Shown one piece after another: positions 37,540 to 48,113 of a DNA stretch of 64,000 bases. How positions within the stretch are numbered: position 1 is the first letter of the stretch; each line of letters starts with the position of its first letter. This DNA comes from Coenobita brevimanus (taxonomy: Eukaryota > Arthropoda > Malacostraca > Decapoda > Coenobitidae), in the NCBI GenBank assembly GCA_032717465.1, contig CM064732.1, forward strand, positions 32,587,138 to 32,651,137, in the 5' to 3' direction. Position numbers and translations under genes: made by a program. The notes beneath the pieces are model-generated. The model did not search any database and was not told where the DNA came from. It saw nothing but the letters and a program-made list of their open reading frames with translations.

Positions 37540-37926
37540 TACCTACCTAATTGTTCTTGCCTAATTGTATCTTTACAGGAATGAGTCAAGCCCTTACTGT
37601 CCCGTGTCTTAAACCATTTTTATCGTACATATCTTTAAATTTATAAAATGTTTTGGCAGACACTATTTCATTCGGTGGTGCATTCCACTGATCAATTGCC
37701 CTATTTGGGAAACTAAATTTCCATACGTCTTTATCGCCTCTCTTTTTATGCAGTTTTTTGCAGCTTCCTCTTGCCGATGCATCCCCATAGGATATGCAAT
37801 CATTTATGTCTATTTTCTCCTTCCCTGATATGCATTTATATAACATAATCATGCCTCCTCTTTTTCTTCTCTCCTTTAGTGTAGGTAGAATCAATTTATC
37901 TAGTCTTTCTTCATGGCTTAGATCCC
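37540..37926 (-). mobile_element. LINE-C2, C-terminal end and 3' UTR (split)
   Basis: Encodes the last part of the LINE-C ORF2: LPTLKERRKRGGMIMLYKCI, KLHKKRGDKDVWKFSFPNRA, IDQWNAPPNEIVSAKTFYKF and a stop at 37586, followed by 3' UTR. It is the direct continuation of 42547-44700. Joining the two at the TTAA (37927-37930 and 42543-42546) restores an in-frame VPSL-RDLSHEERLDKL stretch, as expected for this family. The interruption is therefore an insertion and not two separate copies. Confidence 0.9.
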
Positions 37927-38224
37927 TTAACCCCGCCCTGTCCCAACCAATTTTCTAGCACTGACTCCCCCCAGTCCCGACCAATTTTGGGAAAAAAAAA
38001 AATGGGGCACAAGCCTCCGCTTTTGGTGAGAAACATCGAAAATTCTTAGGGAAATTGCTCACCTGAGGTTTAAAATACTCGATACAGGTAGCAATACTTC
38101 TTACCTTACTGGGTTTTCTATCAGGCTGGCTCCAAAGAAAACGAGTTATGTGGGAGGGTAATTATTCCACACCACTCATAAACGGTATTTATTTATTTAT
38201 TTGGTATGAATTTATATGTAGTAC

Positions 38225-38231
38225 GAAGGTA
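38225..38231. repeat. Target-site duplication of LINE-B3
   Basis: GAAGGTA, repeated exactly at 42078-42084 immediately after the (TAGA)n tail of LINE-B3. In the uninterrupted relative at about 41272 the site reads AAGAGTA. Confidence 0.8.
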
Positions 38232-38392
38232 CTACCCCCTGGGGGTAGGGGGGGTTTTCAAGAATATTCCTCCAGTATCCCTGCTTGTCGTAAAAGGTGA
38301 CTAAAAGGGTTGGCGGAGGGTTAGTGCCCCTCCCTGGAAAACAACTAACTAGAAAGACAAACAATAAGCCTCGGACAAGGACTGACCAAAAG

Positions 38393-39523
38393 ATGACGAC
38401 CAAGGACCGGACAAAGGACATGGTTATTGGAACTTGGAATGTAAGGGGAGCGAATGATGAGGTGAAAGAGAGAGAGATTGTCCAGGTGCTTGAGGGTGTG
38501 AAAGTTGATGTATGTGGAATAACTGAAACGAAATGGAGAGGTGAGAGTGAGAGAGTGGGAGTATGGATGGGGTGAGAATGAGAGGGCAAAAGAAGGAGTA
38601 TGTATAGTTGAGTAAAAGATGGAAGAAGAGCATAAGAGAGTATGGATCAGTTGGGTCAAGGATTGTGAGGGAAAGATTGAAAGTTGGAATACAAATGTGG
38701 GCGATTGTGTGTGTGTATGCGCCAATGCAAGATCGTGCAAGCAGAGTGAGAGAAGAGTTCTGGACAAATGTGGAAGTGTGCATGGAAAAGTTTGGAAGGA
38801 ATGAGAGAGTGTTTCTGATCTGTGATATGAATGGTGAAATAGGGAATGTGAAGATGCATGGAATAGTTGGTGAGTGGGGTGTGCCTGCTGAGATAGATGA
38901 ATGGCAGTGCGTTAGTGGACATTTGTGCTGGGAGGGGGTTGGTGATAGCCAATACCTCTTCAGGCACAAGATAATCCACATTGATACATGGCGAGTGATG
39001 AGAAGGGTGAGTGGTGAATGAAAGGAAGGCAATGATTGATTATGTGTGTGTGGATGAAAGGATGCGAAAATGTGTAATGGATGCAAGAGCTTATAGAGGT
39101 TGGGGGAGTGGACTTTCTGACCACTACTTGGTGGTGGCCAGAATTAAGGTCCAATTAGGATGGAGAAATAGAAGAAGGGAGAGACTGGAAGAAGGAGTAT
39201 TTGTAAGGAGAGCGGAAAGGTTACAAGAGGATGAGAAAAAGGCAGAATATAAGAGAGAAGTGGAGGAACGATTGGGCAAATATGAATTGGAGCAGATGGG
39301 GGACATGGAAGGCATGTGCAGGATATTTACAGAAGAAATATGTGCAGCATGTGTTGTGGTGTGTGGAATGAAGAGAAGACAGAAGGGTGTGCAAGGAACA
39401 GCGTGGTGGAATGAAGAGGTAAGACAGGCTGTGGCACAAAAAAAGGAAGCATACAATGAATGGATGAGAAATAGGGGCGTGGAAGAAGTTGAGAGGCGGA
39501 AGAGAGAGTTATATGTAGAATGA
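38393..39523 (+). pseudogene. LINE-B3 endonuclease region, frameshifted
   Basis: Apurinic-type endonuclease domain of LINE-B. The likely start is ATG at 38393 or 38420, followed by GTWNVRGANDEVKEREIVQV, then DVCGITETKWRGE (near 38505-38550), IWAIVCVYAPMQDR (near 38700), LICDMNGEIGNV, MIDYVCVDERMRKCVMDARA and GLSDHYLVVARIKVQLGWRN (39011-39200). TWNVRG, TETKW and SDH are the domain's signature blocks. Frameshifts separate 38297-38575, 38608-39021 and 39011-39523. The 3' part continues into the linker. Confidence 0.85.
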
Positions 39524-39674
39524 AAGAGAGAGGTGAAAATATTACTAAGAGAGTAAGAAGAGAGTGGATGAGGAATTTGGAAGGAACTTGAGTGTAAAGT
39601 GGAGGGACTATAAGAAAATATTCTGGAAAGAGGTGAAAAGAGTAAGATAGGGTGGAAGTGAAGTTAGCAGAGGA

Positions 39675-40990
39675 GTGAAAGATAAAAATGATAGATTACT
39701 AGTGGAGAATGCAGAAAAAGTTAGCAGATGGAGAGAACACTTTAAGGAATTGTTGACCATAGAGGATGGAAGTAATGCGAGTATAAGTGACTGGGGAATT
39801 GCTTGGAGAAGGAGGGAGGTGAGAAGACAGGAAGAAATCAGTAGGACAGAAGTTGTGGAAGCAATGAAGAAAGTTAAACTGGGGAAAGCCCCAGGAATTG
39901 ATGGAGTGTGTGGTGAAATGCTGAAGTAAGGGGGAGAGATAGTAGTAGAATGGATGTGGAAAATGTGCAGATTGGCCTGGGAAGAAGGTAGAGTCCCAGA
40001 GGATTCGAAGTCAGGTATAATTATTCCCTTGAACAAAGGAAAAAGGGAAAAAGAAGTGTGTGGTAATCATAGGGGAATCTGTCTTCTTAGTATAATAGGA
40101 AAAGTGTACGGTAGGATACTTATTGACAGAGTTAAAGAAAGAACAGAGGAATTAGTTGGAGAAGAACAGGGAGGCTTTAGGAAGGGAAGAGGTTGTGTAG
40201 ATCAGATATTCATTCTTAGATCTTTAGTGGAAAAGTTTCTAGAGAAGGGAAAGAAGTTGTATGCGGCTTTCATGGATTTGGGGAAAGCATATGACAGGGT
40301 GGATAGACAAGGATTGTGGAAAGTATTAAGAATATATGGAGTAGATGGGAAGTTGTTGAATGCTGTGAAGTGTATGTATGATGGTGCTAAGGCTGCAGTG
40401 AGTGTGGATGGTGAACTGAGTGAACTTATCTCTTTGAAGGTTGGGTTGAAACAGGGATGTGTCTTGTCTCCATGGTTGTTCAATCTGTACATGGATGGGG
40501 TAATAAAAGAGGTACAAGGTAGGGTAGGGGATGTTGGAGTGGCCCTGGTGAGAGAGGGTAGTGTTTGAAAACTCCCTGTACTGTTGTTTGCAGATGATAC
40601 TGTGTTGTTGAGTGAAGACGAAGGAGAGCTACAAGGCTTGGTGGATGAGTTTGGGAGAGTGTGTAAGAAACGGAATCTAAAGGTGAATGTAGGGAAGAGT
40701 AAAGTGATGGTCTTTGAGAGAGGTAAAGTCAGTGAATGTACAGCGAGGTTGGATGGTGAGGAACTGGAAAATGTGAGTACATTTAAGTACTTGGGTAGTG
40801 TGAGGAGTAAGGATGGAGGTTTGGAGGGTGAAGTGCTTGAAAGGGTACAGCAGGAGAGAAAGGTTGCTGGTTCCTTGAATGTAGTGATAAGAAGCTGGGA
40901 AGTGATCATGGAAGTGAAAAAGTTACTACATGACAGTATTGTGATACCAACTCTATAACTTATGGAAGTGAAGCTTGGACGTTCAAGATT
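39675..40990 (+). pseudogene. LINE-B3 reverse transcriptase, two in-frame stops
   Basis: One continuous frame from 39675 past 40900, broken only by TAA at 39927-39929 (MLK*GGEIVVEW, normally a Tyr or similar codon) and TGA at 40566-40568 (GSV*KLPVLLFADD, normally Trp). Motifs: KVKLGKAPGIDGVCGEMLK, GFRKGRGCVDQIFILRSL, motif A FMDLGKAYDRVD, motif B GLKQGCVLSPWLFNLYMDGV and an intact motif [17 protein letters not shown] (40584 on), then STFKYLGSVRSKDGG. All three catalytic aspartates are present, so this is the best-preserved LINE-B polymerase here. A stop near 40956 and PB2 disrupt the C-terminus. Confidence 0.9.
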
Positions 40991-41016
40991 GAGAGCAGTG
41001 GAAATGAGTTATTTAA

Positions 41017-41706
41017 TCCGCCCCATCCCGACGTTTTTGGACGTTTTTTTTTTTGGCTCAAACATCCGCTTTTGGTGAGAAACATCGAAAATTCATAGAG
41101 AAATCGCTCACCTGAGGTTTAAAATACTCGATTTAGGTACGAGTACTTCCTTACCTGACTGGGTTTTCTTACAGGCTGGCACCAAAGAAAACGAGTTCTA
41201 TTGGAGGGTAACTATTTTATCCACTCATAAACAGAGTTTATTTATTTACTTGGTACGAATTTATACGTAGTACAAGAGTATATTGGTTTTCAAACAGTAA
41301 TATAGGCATTATAAGCATTGTTTCACTCACTAACTCATCACCATTCATGACCTTTTTTTTCCCACATTACCTAATCATCATTTCTGACTGTTTCTTCCTC
41401 TAATGCTATGTAAACTTTGCTCTCCACATTGTCATCGATTGGGGAATCACTCTGGGCCTGAATGTCTTTATTGGCCAGGTCACCGGTAACAGGTGAATTG
41501 CCGAGACAAAGGCGTGCAGGGGGGGGGAGAGGTTATGCGGTGTAAGGTATTGTTCCTGCTTGGCATCTTGTAGAGAAATAGAGGAAGGTGTCACATGTAT
41601 ACGTGCCAAAAATCACTCACAAAATCACTCGCGAAAATTGAAAATTGTGCAAATTAGGGACCTTGCAATGTTGCTGCGTTAATTCACGTTGCCGGGACGG
41701 CGCGGG
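41017..41706 (+). mobile_element. piggyBac-like non-autonomous element PB2, inside LINE-B3
   Basis: A 690-bp copy of the PB1 family flanked by TTAA (41013-41016, 41707-41710). Deleting it and one TTAA restores the LINE-B reading EMSYL-RGACGVTWRDRLTN across the junction (B4 reads EMIYLRGACGVTWRDRL), so insertion was precise. Ends are TCCGCCCCATCCCGACG and, on the opposite strand, CCCGCGCCGTCCCGGC. It contains the same blocks as PB1, such as CATCCGCTTTTGGTGAGAAACATCG and ATCGATTGGGGAATCACTCT. Confidence 0.9.
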
Positions 41707-41710
41707 TTAA

Positions 41711-42056
41711 GAGGAGCCTGTGGAGTCACATGGAGAGACAGGCTGACAAATGAGAATATAAAGAAGCATTGTGGTGTGGATGTGCATGTGATAGGAAACG
41801 TTAGGAGGATACACTGAGGTGGTTTGGCCATGTGGAGAGAATGGAGGGTGAAAGACTGATGAAGAGACTGTATATGAGTGAGGTGGAGGGGGGAAGAGGG
41901 AGGGGGAGGCTGAGGATGAGATGGAGGGATGGGGTGGAGAGGTATATGAGAGAGGTGGGTGTGAGTTGGGAGCGGGGCAGTGAAATGGCGGGGGACAGGG
42001 CGAGGTGGAGGCGATTTGTTTGTGGCCACCCCGAACAGGATTGAGGCGTCTGGCAA
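41711..42056 (+). pseudogene. LINE-B3 C-terminal segment after PB2
   Basis: Resumes LINE-B3 coding sequence: RGACGVTWRDRLTNENIKKH, then (41832-42044) MERMEGERLMKRLYMSEVEG, RMRWRDGVERYMREVG and a few residues. In intact relatives this reads RWFGHVERM...RPRMRWRDGVERYMRE. One frame change near 41815 separates the pieces. It is followed by the short 3' UTR and (TAGA)n tail. Confidence 0.85.
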
Positions 42057-43878
42057 TAGATAGATAGATAGCTAGAAGAAGGTATAGTGGTTTTCACACA
42101 GTAATATAGGAAATATAAGCATCGTTTCACTCACATACCTGACCTTTATTGGCGACATTGCCTGATCATCATTTCTGACTGTTTCTTCCTCTAATGCTAT
42201 ATAAACTTTGTCCTCCCCATTGCCATCGATTGGGGAATCACTCTGGCCCTGAATTTCGTACTATGGCACGACATGTCTTTACTGGCCAGGTCACTGGTAG
42301 CAGGTGAATTGCCGAGACAATGGCATGCGGTCGGAGGGGGCAAGGTCAGTGGGGTAAGGCATTGTCCCTGCCTGGCATTTTGGAGAGGAAGGTGTACAGT
42401 GTATATGTACCAAAAATCACATGCGATAATTGAAAATTGTGCAAATTATGAACCTTGCAATTGATGCGCATTTATATACGTCAACTGGATTGACAGTGAC
42501 AAAATGTGTGGATGTATATATACGTCAATGGGACATGGCGGGTTAAGCTTGGTACCCATCTTGTAGCCGCCCTTTGAACTTTTTTAGTCTTATCTATTTG
42601 TTTTTTTGAGATGAGGACTCCAGACTACTGACACATACCCCAGGGTTGGTCTGATGAATGATGTTATTATTTTTCTTAGAATGTCTTCATTTATGTATGT
42701 GAATGCTATTCTCATATTTACAGGCAGTGTATACATGTTCCGTACCTTGTCCCTGATGTGGTCAGCCGGAGATAGTCTGTAATTGATAATCACACCTACT
42801 GTATGTCCTTCTCTCTTTCTGATGTGTGTAGGGTTTTACTTCCTAACTTATAATCCCAATCAGGTCTTTTTCCACTTTTACCAGACTTGATTACATGACA
42901 CTTGTCCACATCGAATTCCAGTTGCTAGGTATTGCTCCATGAAGTTTATTTAATTCTTCTTGCAGCTCTTTACAAGAGTCCGCGTTAGTAATTTTCCTTT
43001 GTATTTTTGCATCATCGGCAAACATATTTAGATAGCTTTCATTTTCAATATTGTTATCTATATCATTATTATATACACTGAAAACATGATTGGTGCCAGC
43101 ACCGAGCCCAATGGAACTCTGCCAGTCACTTCCCTTCATGATGAGTAATTTCCCCTTAGTAGTTCTCATTTCTCTTTTTTTGAGAAAATCTTGCATCCAG
43201 CAATACAGTTTACCTCGGATTCCTCCTTTATGGTACAGTTTCCACAAAGGTCTTAGGTGCAGTACTCCGTCAAATGCTTTCTTGACATCTAAACAGATAT
43301 TGTCCACCCATCCTTCTCTTTTCTGTAATGTTTCTGTTACTCTATCATAGTAGCTCAACAAATTAGTAACACATGATTTTCCCTTTTGGAAACCAAACTG
43401 TCTTTCTGTTATCATATTGTTTTCTTCTAGATGATTTATCCATATTTTTCTTATCAGCTTTTCTAATACCTTGCTTACAACACTGGTAAGTGATACTGGT
43501 TGGTAGTTAAGTGGATTTTCTCTATTCCCTTTCTTGAATAAGTGAACTATGTTTGGTTTCTTCCAAATATCAGGCAGTTTACCTTGTCCCAAGGATTTCT
43601 TGAAAATTAAAGATAATGGTTTAGTTAACTCCTTTGCACATTCATGTAGCACCCAACATGAAATTTCATCAGGACCATTTATTTTTCCTTTGCCTAATTT
43701 ACTAAACTCCTGTATTTCTTTTTCTGATATTTGTATATCTGGTAATATGTGTGGGCATGCATGTTCCATATCATCCTGCTCAAAATTATTTTCTTCTGTA
43801 AAAACAAATTGGAAATTCTTATTTAGTGCTTGACAATTATCCTTCTCTTGTGTATAGGTAATCCCCTCATATGTAACT

Positions 43879-44112
43879 CATTGCCAGACGCCATGTATCC
43901 CAAACGGGGTGGCCAACGGCTTAGAGTTAATTGTTTTACAGGGAGGGACACTAATCCTCCACCAACCCCACTTGACACGTAGGGAGAACGTTATGCCAAC
44001 AGCATCTGGCGTTCCCAGGCAGTCACCCATCCAAGTACTAACCAGACCCAACGTTGCTTAACTTCGCTGATCGAACGGGAAGCGGTGTACTCAACGTGGT
44101 ATGGCCGTTGGC
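43879..44112 (-). mobile_element. 5S-rRNA-derived SINE with LINE-B-like body and tail
   Basis: The head (43995-44112 minus, 118 bp) is a full-length 5S rRNA-like sequence. It starts GCCAACGGCCATACCACG, has the internal control region GAAGTTAAGCAACG and GGTTAGTACTTGGATGGGTG, and ends GCTGTTGGC. The body (about 43925-43985) contains GGGGTTGGTGGAGGATTAGT and GTAAAACAATTAACTC, matching the LINE-B 5' UTR. The tail (43879-43915) reads TTGGCCACCCCGTTTGGGAT, then GGCGTCTGGCAAT, matching the LINE-B 3' end. It sits inside LINE-C2 with no clean target duplication. A 5S head supplies an internal Pol III promoter, and the LINE-like tail could recruit LINE-B reverse transcriptase; that role is inferred. 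Confidence 0.85.
43995..44112 (-). rRNA. 5S rRNA-like sequence (SINE head, probably not a functional 5S gene)
   Basis: Complete in length for a 5S rRNA (118 bp), with both ends and the type 1 Pol III internal promoter recognisable. It is treated as retroposon-derived because it continues directly into LINE-B-like sequence, is a single copy inside a LINE, and has apparent substitutions (for example CGTTCGATCAGCGAAG where many arthropods have CGTCCGATCACCGAAG). Confidence 0.75.
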
Positions 44113-44698
44113 TGATTGTATTTTATCTTTCACTTTGGTTTTGCTTCGGATGTAGCTGTAAAATAGCTTCAGTTGATCACTACTTTTATTTATGATGTCC
44201 TCCTCAAACTGTTTTGGGGCTTCCCTCCTTATTCTTGTATAATTGTTTCTTGCCTGTTTATAGTTGTTATACTGTATGCCCGTTCACTACTGTGTATTCT
44301 GTATCTATTCCACAACAAATCCCTTTTTTCATATGATTTTTTACATTCTGTATTAAACCATTTCTTTATTTTCTTTTTGTCTTCTTTGTGTTGTGGGATG
44401 TACTTCTGGACCCTAATTCATAAAGTTCACAGAATTTTTTTTATATAGCATTTAAATCTTGTCCTCTAAACTCCTTTTCCCAATTTATTACTGAGAAGTA
44501 CTTCTTTAGGTCATGATAGTTTCCCTTTTTATAACTGAGGCTCTTGTAACTTTCATTGCTGTTAACTATGTCATATGCAATCCTGAAGTTGCAATTTAGT
44601 ACTGCATGGTAGCTTTTGCCGAATGGGGGGTGATACATTTTTTTGTCAATATCGTTTTCTTGCCTAGTAAATATAAGATCTACTACTGAGGGTACTTC

Positions 44699-44700
<2 letters not shown>

Positions 44701-44754
<54 letters not shown>
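44701..44754. repeat. (GT)n microsatellite
   Basis: 54 bp of pure GT, directly at the truncated 5' side of LINE-C2. Confidence 0.95.
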
Positions 44755-44756
<2 letters not shown>

Positions 44757-45883
44757 ACTAAATAACACAAACAGTTTTTACAGAATTATGACCGAACCTT
44801 GTGGAAGGATTAAGAGTCAGCAAATGAGGAAAGCAACTGCTGTCAAGTAAAATGCATCAGACTATACACTTACAAGGCTAGATCAATCACTGACCTAGCA
44901 ACAACAACAACAACAAAAAATGAGTTTCTACCCCATTCAGATCAGGCTTGTTGGGAAGGTTGAGGGCATGGCGAAAATGAAGTGATCCAGTTTTACGACT
45001 AATCAGTTAATGGTCAAGGTCTCGAAGCTAGGTCAAAATTCGACCCATGTGAGTGGCTATTAACAAAACAAGTCAGTTTTGATTCCAATACAGTTAGACT
45101 TGCAGGTGGTGAGGCTCAGCCAGGGAGTAAACCAATTTTTATTAGAGCAATAAGACAAATGAAAACGTTCTTGTGCAAGGTCAACTTGAACAGTTTTAAT
45201 TTGACATAGACCCAGGAACGTGGTCTGAGCGAAGACAAGGAGACGATAAAAATAATTTGAATTTGAGGCACAAGGTAAAATAACCATCAACAGTTTTGAT
45301 CTCTTTAAATCCAATCCTGATCGAACTGTTTTGGGTCAAGGACGAACGAAAGGGTTACATTTTTAAAACAATTAGTTGAAGGTGTAGGAAGTCAAAGTTA
45401 GGTCCAGTTGTCTGTATGTGAACAGAACTAAAAATGTTTTGCTTTGAACTTGATTAAGCCTGGAGGATGAGCTGAGGCTCACCCAAAAAACTGATGCACT
45501 GTTTCTGAGAAAAACAGATGATAGGTAACGATCACATGACAAGGTCTACTTAAAAAGCTCTTATCCAACTACATCAAGCTGTTAAGCAGTGTCTGAAGGT
45601 TATTAAAAGACTGATGAAAATATTCAGCTTTGAGAAGAATCGAAGGACAAGGTCACAAAAAAAGGTTGAATGTCAAAGCCACTGACCAAACTCATCTCAA
45701 ACAGTTTACATCATATCTGAACCAAAGCTGATAAGTGGGTTAAGCATTAGGCAAGAATGAAGTAAGTCTGTTAATCTGTCGAAGGCCAGAGTCACAGGAC
45801 AAAGTCAGATAATAAGCCCTAAGATCAGCTGGTGAGCGCTGGAGTTGCAAAGTTAGAATGATCGTTGTTTCACTTTTCTATTT

Positions 45884-45889
<6 letters not shown>
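44755..45889. other. Unassigned DNA, possibly an old degenerate repeat
   Basis: No gene. Short words recur with loose spacing, especially AAGGTCA/AGGTCA (about 45032, 45177, 45651) and ACAGTTTTGAT/CAGTTTTAAT (about 45068, 45190, 45290). This suggests a highly decayed minisatellite. No clear period can be assigned by eye. Confidence 0.4.
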
Positions 45890-45927
<38 letters not shown>

Positions 45928-46346
45928 GTATTTTTATAGATTTTTAACCTTTTTTGTTGTTTTTCTTTTCTCGTTTTCTGCTCTGTTCCTCTTGCACATT
46001 CTTTTTTTCTCTCTCTCTCTTTTCTTGTTTTTTATGTTCAAATTTTTTTTCTACGCTCTTTTTCTCATGTACTTATTTCTGCCTTTTTTACGTTAACTTT
46101 TCCCCTTTCTCTTGTCGCATCAATATTATGTTTTATTTCCATTTCTTTTCCTTGAATGGTTTGTATTTCCTCAATCATCTTTTATTTTATATTTCTCTTG
46201 TTTCTTTCTCTTGTTCTTTCTTGCTCGGTTTCCTCATTCCATTTTCCCAGCTATTTAAATATGCTCTCCTCTCACCTTCCCGTTGCGTTTCCCATTATCC
46301 CTGTCTCTCCTCTAAGCACTGTTTCTTAAGTCTGTTTTTATTATAT

Positions 46347-46408
<62 letters not shown>
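45890..46408. repeat. Pyrimidine-rich tract with two (TC)n runs
   Basis: Begins with (TC)n at about 45890-45921 and ends with (TC)n at about 46351-46406, with T/C-rich sequence between. The 152-codon Phe/Ser/Leu frame reflects composition. Confidence 0.8.
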
Positions 46409-46410
<2 letters not shown>

Positions 46411-47304
46411 AATCAGAACTAACAACAGTCAACCAGAAGGGAATGATGAAACGTATTTGTAGCTGTAAGGAAACTAGTGTGATAAGCTTAGTGTGGTTCT
46501 TGTAAATTACGTCACAGGCTAGCTTTAATTTTCACGCTACCGTATCTAAAAACGAACCTGCCTACCTCATACGTATTAAGCGTTTTGCGATCATTATTCC
46601 AAAACTATTTCTCATACCTAAAAAGTGTCAAAAGATTATTTTTCATCTTAGAGGGATTTTTCTTTTTCTTTTAACCTTTACCCCTTACAGTAGAGTGCGT
46701 CAGTTACAATATAAGCGCTTCTTGTCACCTCCTTAGGAAGTGAATGGATTAAAGGGCATATGTAATAATTACTCTATCAGATGAATTACTCTTCTCAAAA
46801 TTCAGTGAAAACATGTTGAAGTAGCGAGAGCAAAGGAATACGTCACTGTAAGGAAGGGTCAAAAGTTTTTTTTTTTTTTTTTTTTTAACTATTACTTAAG
46901 TATACCTTTCTTCCACAAGAACTGCAGTGCTTAAGGAAGTTTTGCTTTCACCTTTAATTTCCTACCTTCCGAGGGCTTCTTCATCGATAGAGAACGGTTT
47001 TCTGCACGGCAATATTATTCTGTACAGTACGAGAAATAAATTTGTTATGAAGTAAAACACCTTCGATTGCTTCCTTTTTTATGTGATAATGATAATTACC
47101 TCACCAGGAAGTTTCAGTCATAAGGGGGAATCTGGACGAATAGGCAAGTCATAACTAACTCATCGTTAAAGATCACTAGTTGGTCATATTTACTCTTTAG
47201 TTAATAAAAAATCTTATATGAAGTGTGTGAAAAAAATTTAACTGTTAGCTGATTACTTCTTTATGTAACATTGGCAGTATAAAATTTACAATAATAACGT
47301 ACTA
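46409..47304. other. Unassigned AT-rich DNA
   Basis: No gene recognised. T-run at about 46867-46885. Confidence 0.6.
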
Positions 47305-47412
47305 CTACCAGTGCTACTATTATTACTACTACTATTACTACTACTACTACTGGTACTACTACTACTACTGGTACTACTACTACTACTACTACCGTACTAC
47401 TTACTACTACTG
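47305..47412. repeat. (ACT)n microsatellite
   Basis: Imperfect ACT/TAC trinucleotide array with GGTACT interruptions, joined directly to the start of the LINE-F fragment. Confidence 0.9.
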
Positions 47413-47789
47413 CTATTGGCATACGCAGATGATCTAGTACTTTTTGCTGGGTCACTGTCAGATATGGAGACTGTATCCACTCTGTGTTCCGGTACAGAAG
47501 TCCACAAATTAGTTATTAATAAAGAAAAAACTAAATGTATTTGTTTTTTAAACAAAATCCAGCTTTTAGAAGTGATAGTTTAAACTTGAACAGTGACCAC
47601 ACTGAAGTAGTAAAGTGTTATAAATATTTGGGACATTATGTTTTATATTTTAGTGATTTTCATGATATAGAGTTTAGGCTGAATTATTTTTGTGCCTCTT
47701 TTAACAGTATTGTTACAGATTTTAGTCATGTAAATATTGATACATATTTATTCTTATTTAATTATCCCCTCACTTGATGTAGTGCTGCC

Positions 47790-47983
47790 TACTTCTTCCT
47801 TAGCCTGTATCATTCTTTTTCTGTGCCTACCCTCCTCTCTTCCTATTTCTCCCATCTTTCCTATCACTTCTTATTGCTCTTCTTTCCTTTACAGGTGGCT
47901 TTACATTGAGTGACAAGCCAAATGATTTTCTGTAAATCAAGGAACCATTTACAACGCTGGGTGGTAACCATATAACCAAACCA
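47790..47983 (+). repeat. Repeat family A, fragment 3
   Basis: Opposite orientation to copies 1 and 2. It shares TTGAGTGACAAGCCAAATGA (compare 7753-7771 reversed), GGAACCATTTAC.ACGCTGGGTGGT and AACCATATAACCAAA. Its left half is pyrimidine-rich, as expected for the reversed purine half of the family. Confidence 0.7.
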
Positions 47984-48113
47984 TACGTGCTCCCTACGTG
48001 TCAACAAGTGGGTTGGTGGAGGGTTAGTGCCCCTCCCCGTAAAACAACTAACTCAAAGGCAAGTGGCCACCCCTTATGGGATTGTGGCGTCTGGCAATAG
48101 ATAGACAGATAGT
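47984..48113 (+). mobile_element. 5S-SINE, copy lacking the 5S head
   Basis: Begins at the exact point where the 5S head ends in the copy at 43879 (CATACGTGCTCCCTACGTGT here, CATAACGTTCTCCCTACGTG there). It continues with GGGTTGGTGGAGGGTTAGTG and GTAAAACAACTAACTC (LINE-B 5' UTR-like), then GTGGCCACCCCTTATGGGAT and GGCGTCTGGCAATAGATAGA (LINE-B 3' tail). 5'-truncated, as is common for retroposons. Confidence 0.8.

Larger units (their letters stand above)
38232..42077 (+). mobile_element. LINE-B3: most complete RTE-like LINE-B copy, carrying PB2
   Basis: About 3.15 kb of LINE-B once the inserted PB2 is removed, matching the corrected length of B4 and the roughly 3.3 kb usual for RTE elements. 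The 5' UTR contains GTTGGCGGAGGGTTAGTGCC and AAAACAACTAACTAG (about 38310-38352). The 3' end is GTGGCCACCCC..GGCGTCTGGCAATAGATAGATAG, ending at about 42070. ORF pieces occupy 38393-40990 and resume after PB2 at 41711. It is bounded by the 7-bp GAAGGTA duplication. Confidence 0.9.
37931..42542 (+). mobile_element. piggyBac-like non-autonomous element PB1, split by LINE-B3
   Basis: Flanked by TTAA on both sides (37927-37930, 42543-42546). Its ends are imperfect inverted repeats: CCCGCCCTGTCCCAACC on the left, and the right end reads CCCGCCATGTCCCATTG on the opposite strand. TTAA duplication and CCC-starting ends are hallmarks of the piggyBac superfamily. Removing LINE-B3 (38232-42077) and one copy of its 7-bp duplication leaves about 759 bp. 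It matches 41017-41706 (same orientation) and 53433-54200 (opposite). It is too short for a transposase of about 550-600 residues, so it is interpreted as an internally deleted passenger. Confidence 0.85.
42547..44700 (-). mobile_element. LINE-C2: CR1-like LINE, main part
   Basis: 5'-truncated CR1-like LINE carrying the endonuclease end, linker and reverse transcriptase. The endonuclease end is LEVPSVVDLIFTRQENDID and SYKKGNYHDLKKYFSVINWE (44441-44700). The reverse transcriptase at 42891-43769 has INGPDEISCWVLHECA, NYQPVSLTSVVSKVLEKLIR, GFQKGKSCVTNLLSYYDRVT, motif A NICLDVKKAFDGV, a degraded motif B (GLGAGTNHVFSVY) and an intact motif C FADDAKIQRKI. The C-terminal part at 42590-42793 contains SFIRPTLGYVSVVWSPHLKK. 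It is interrupted by a 5S-SINE (43879-44112) and, at 42543-42546, by PB1; it resumes at 37926. (CA)n abuts its truncated 5' side. Confidence 0.85.

Noticed and set aside
37586..37894. Independent LINE fragment
   Set aside because: It joins in frame to 42547 across TTAA, so it is the C-terminus of LINE-C2.
43995..44112. Functional 5S rRNA gene
   Set aside because: Although full length, it runs directly into LINE-B-like sequence, is a single copy inside a LINE and carries substitutions, so a SINE head is the better reading.
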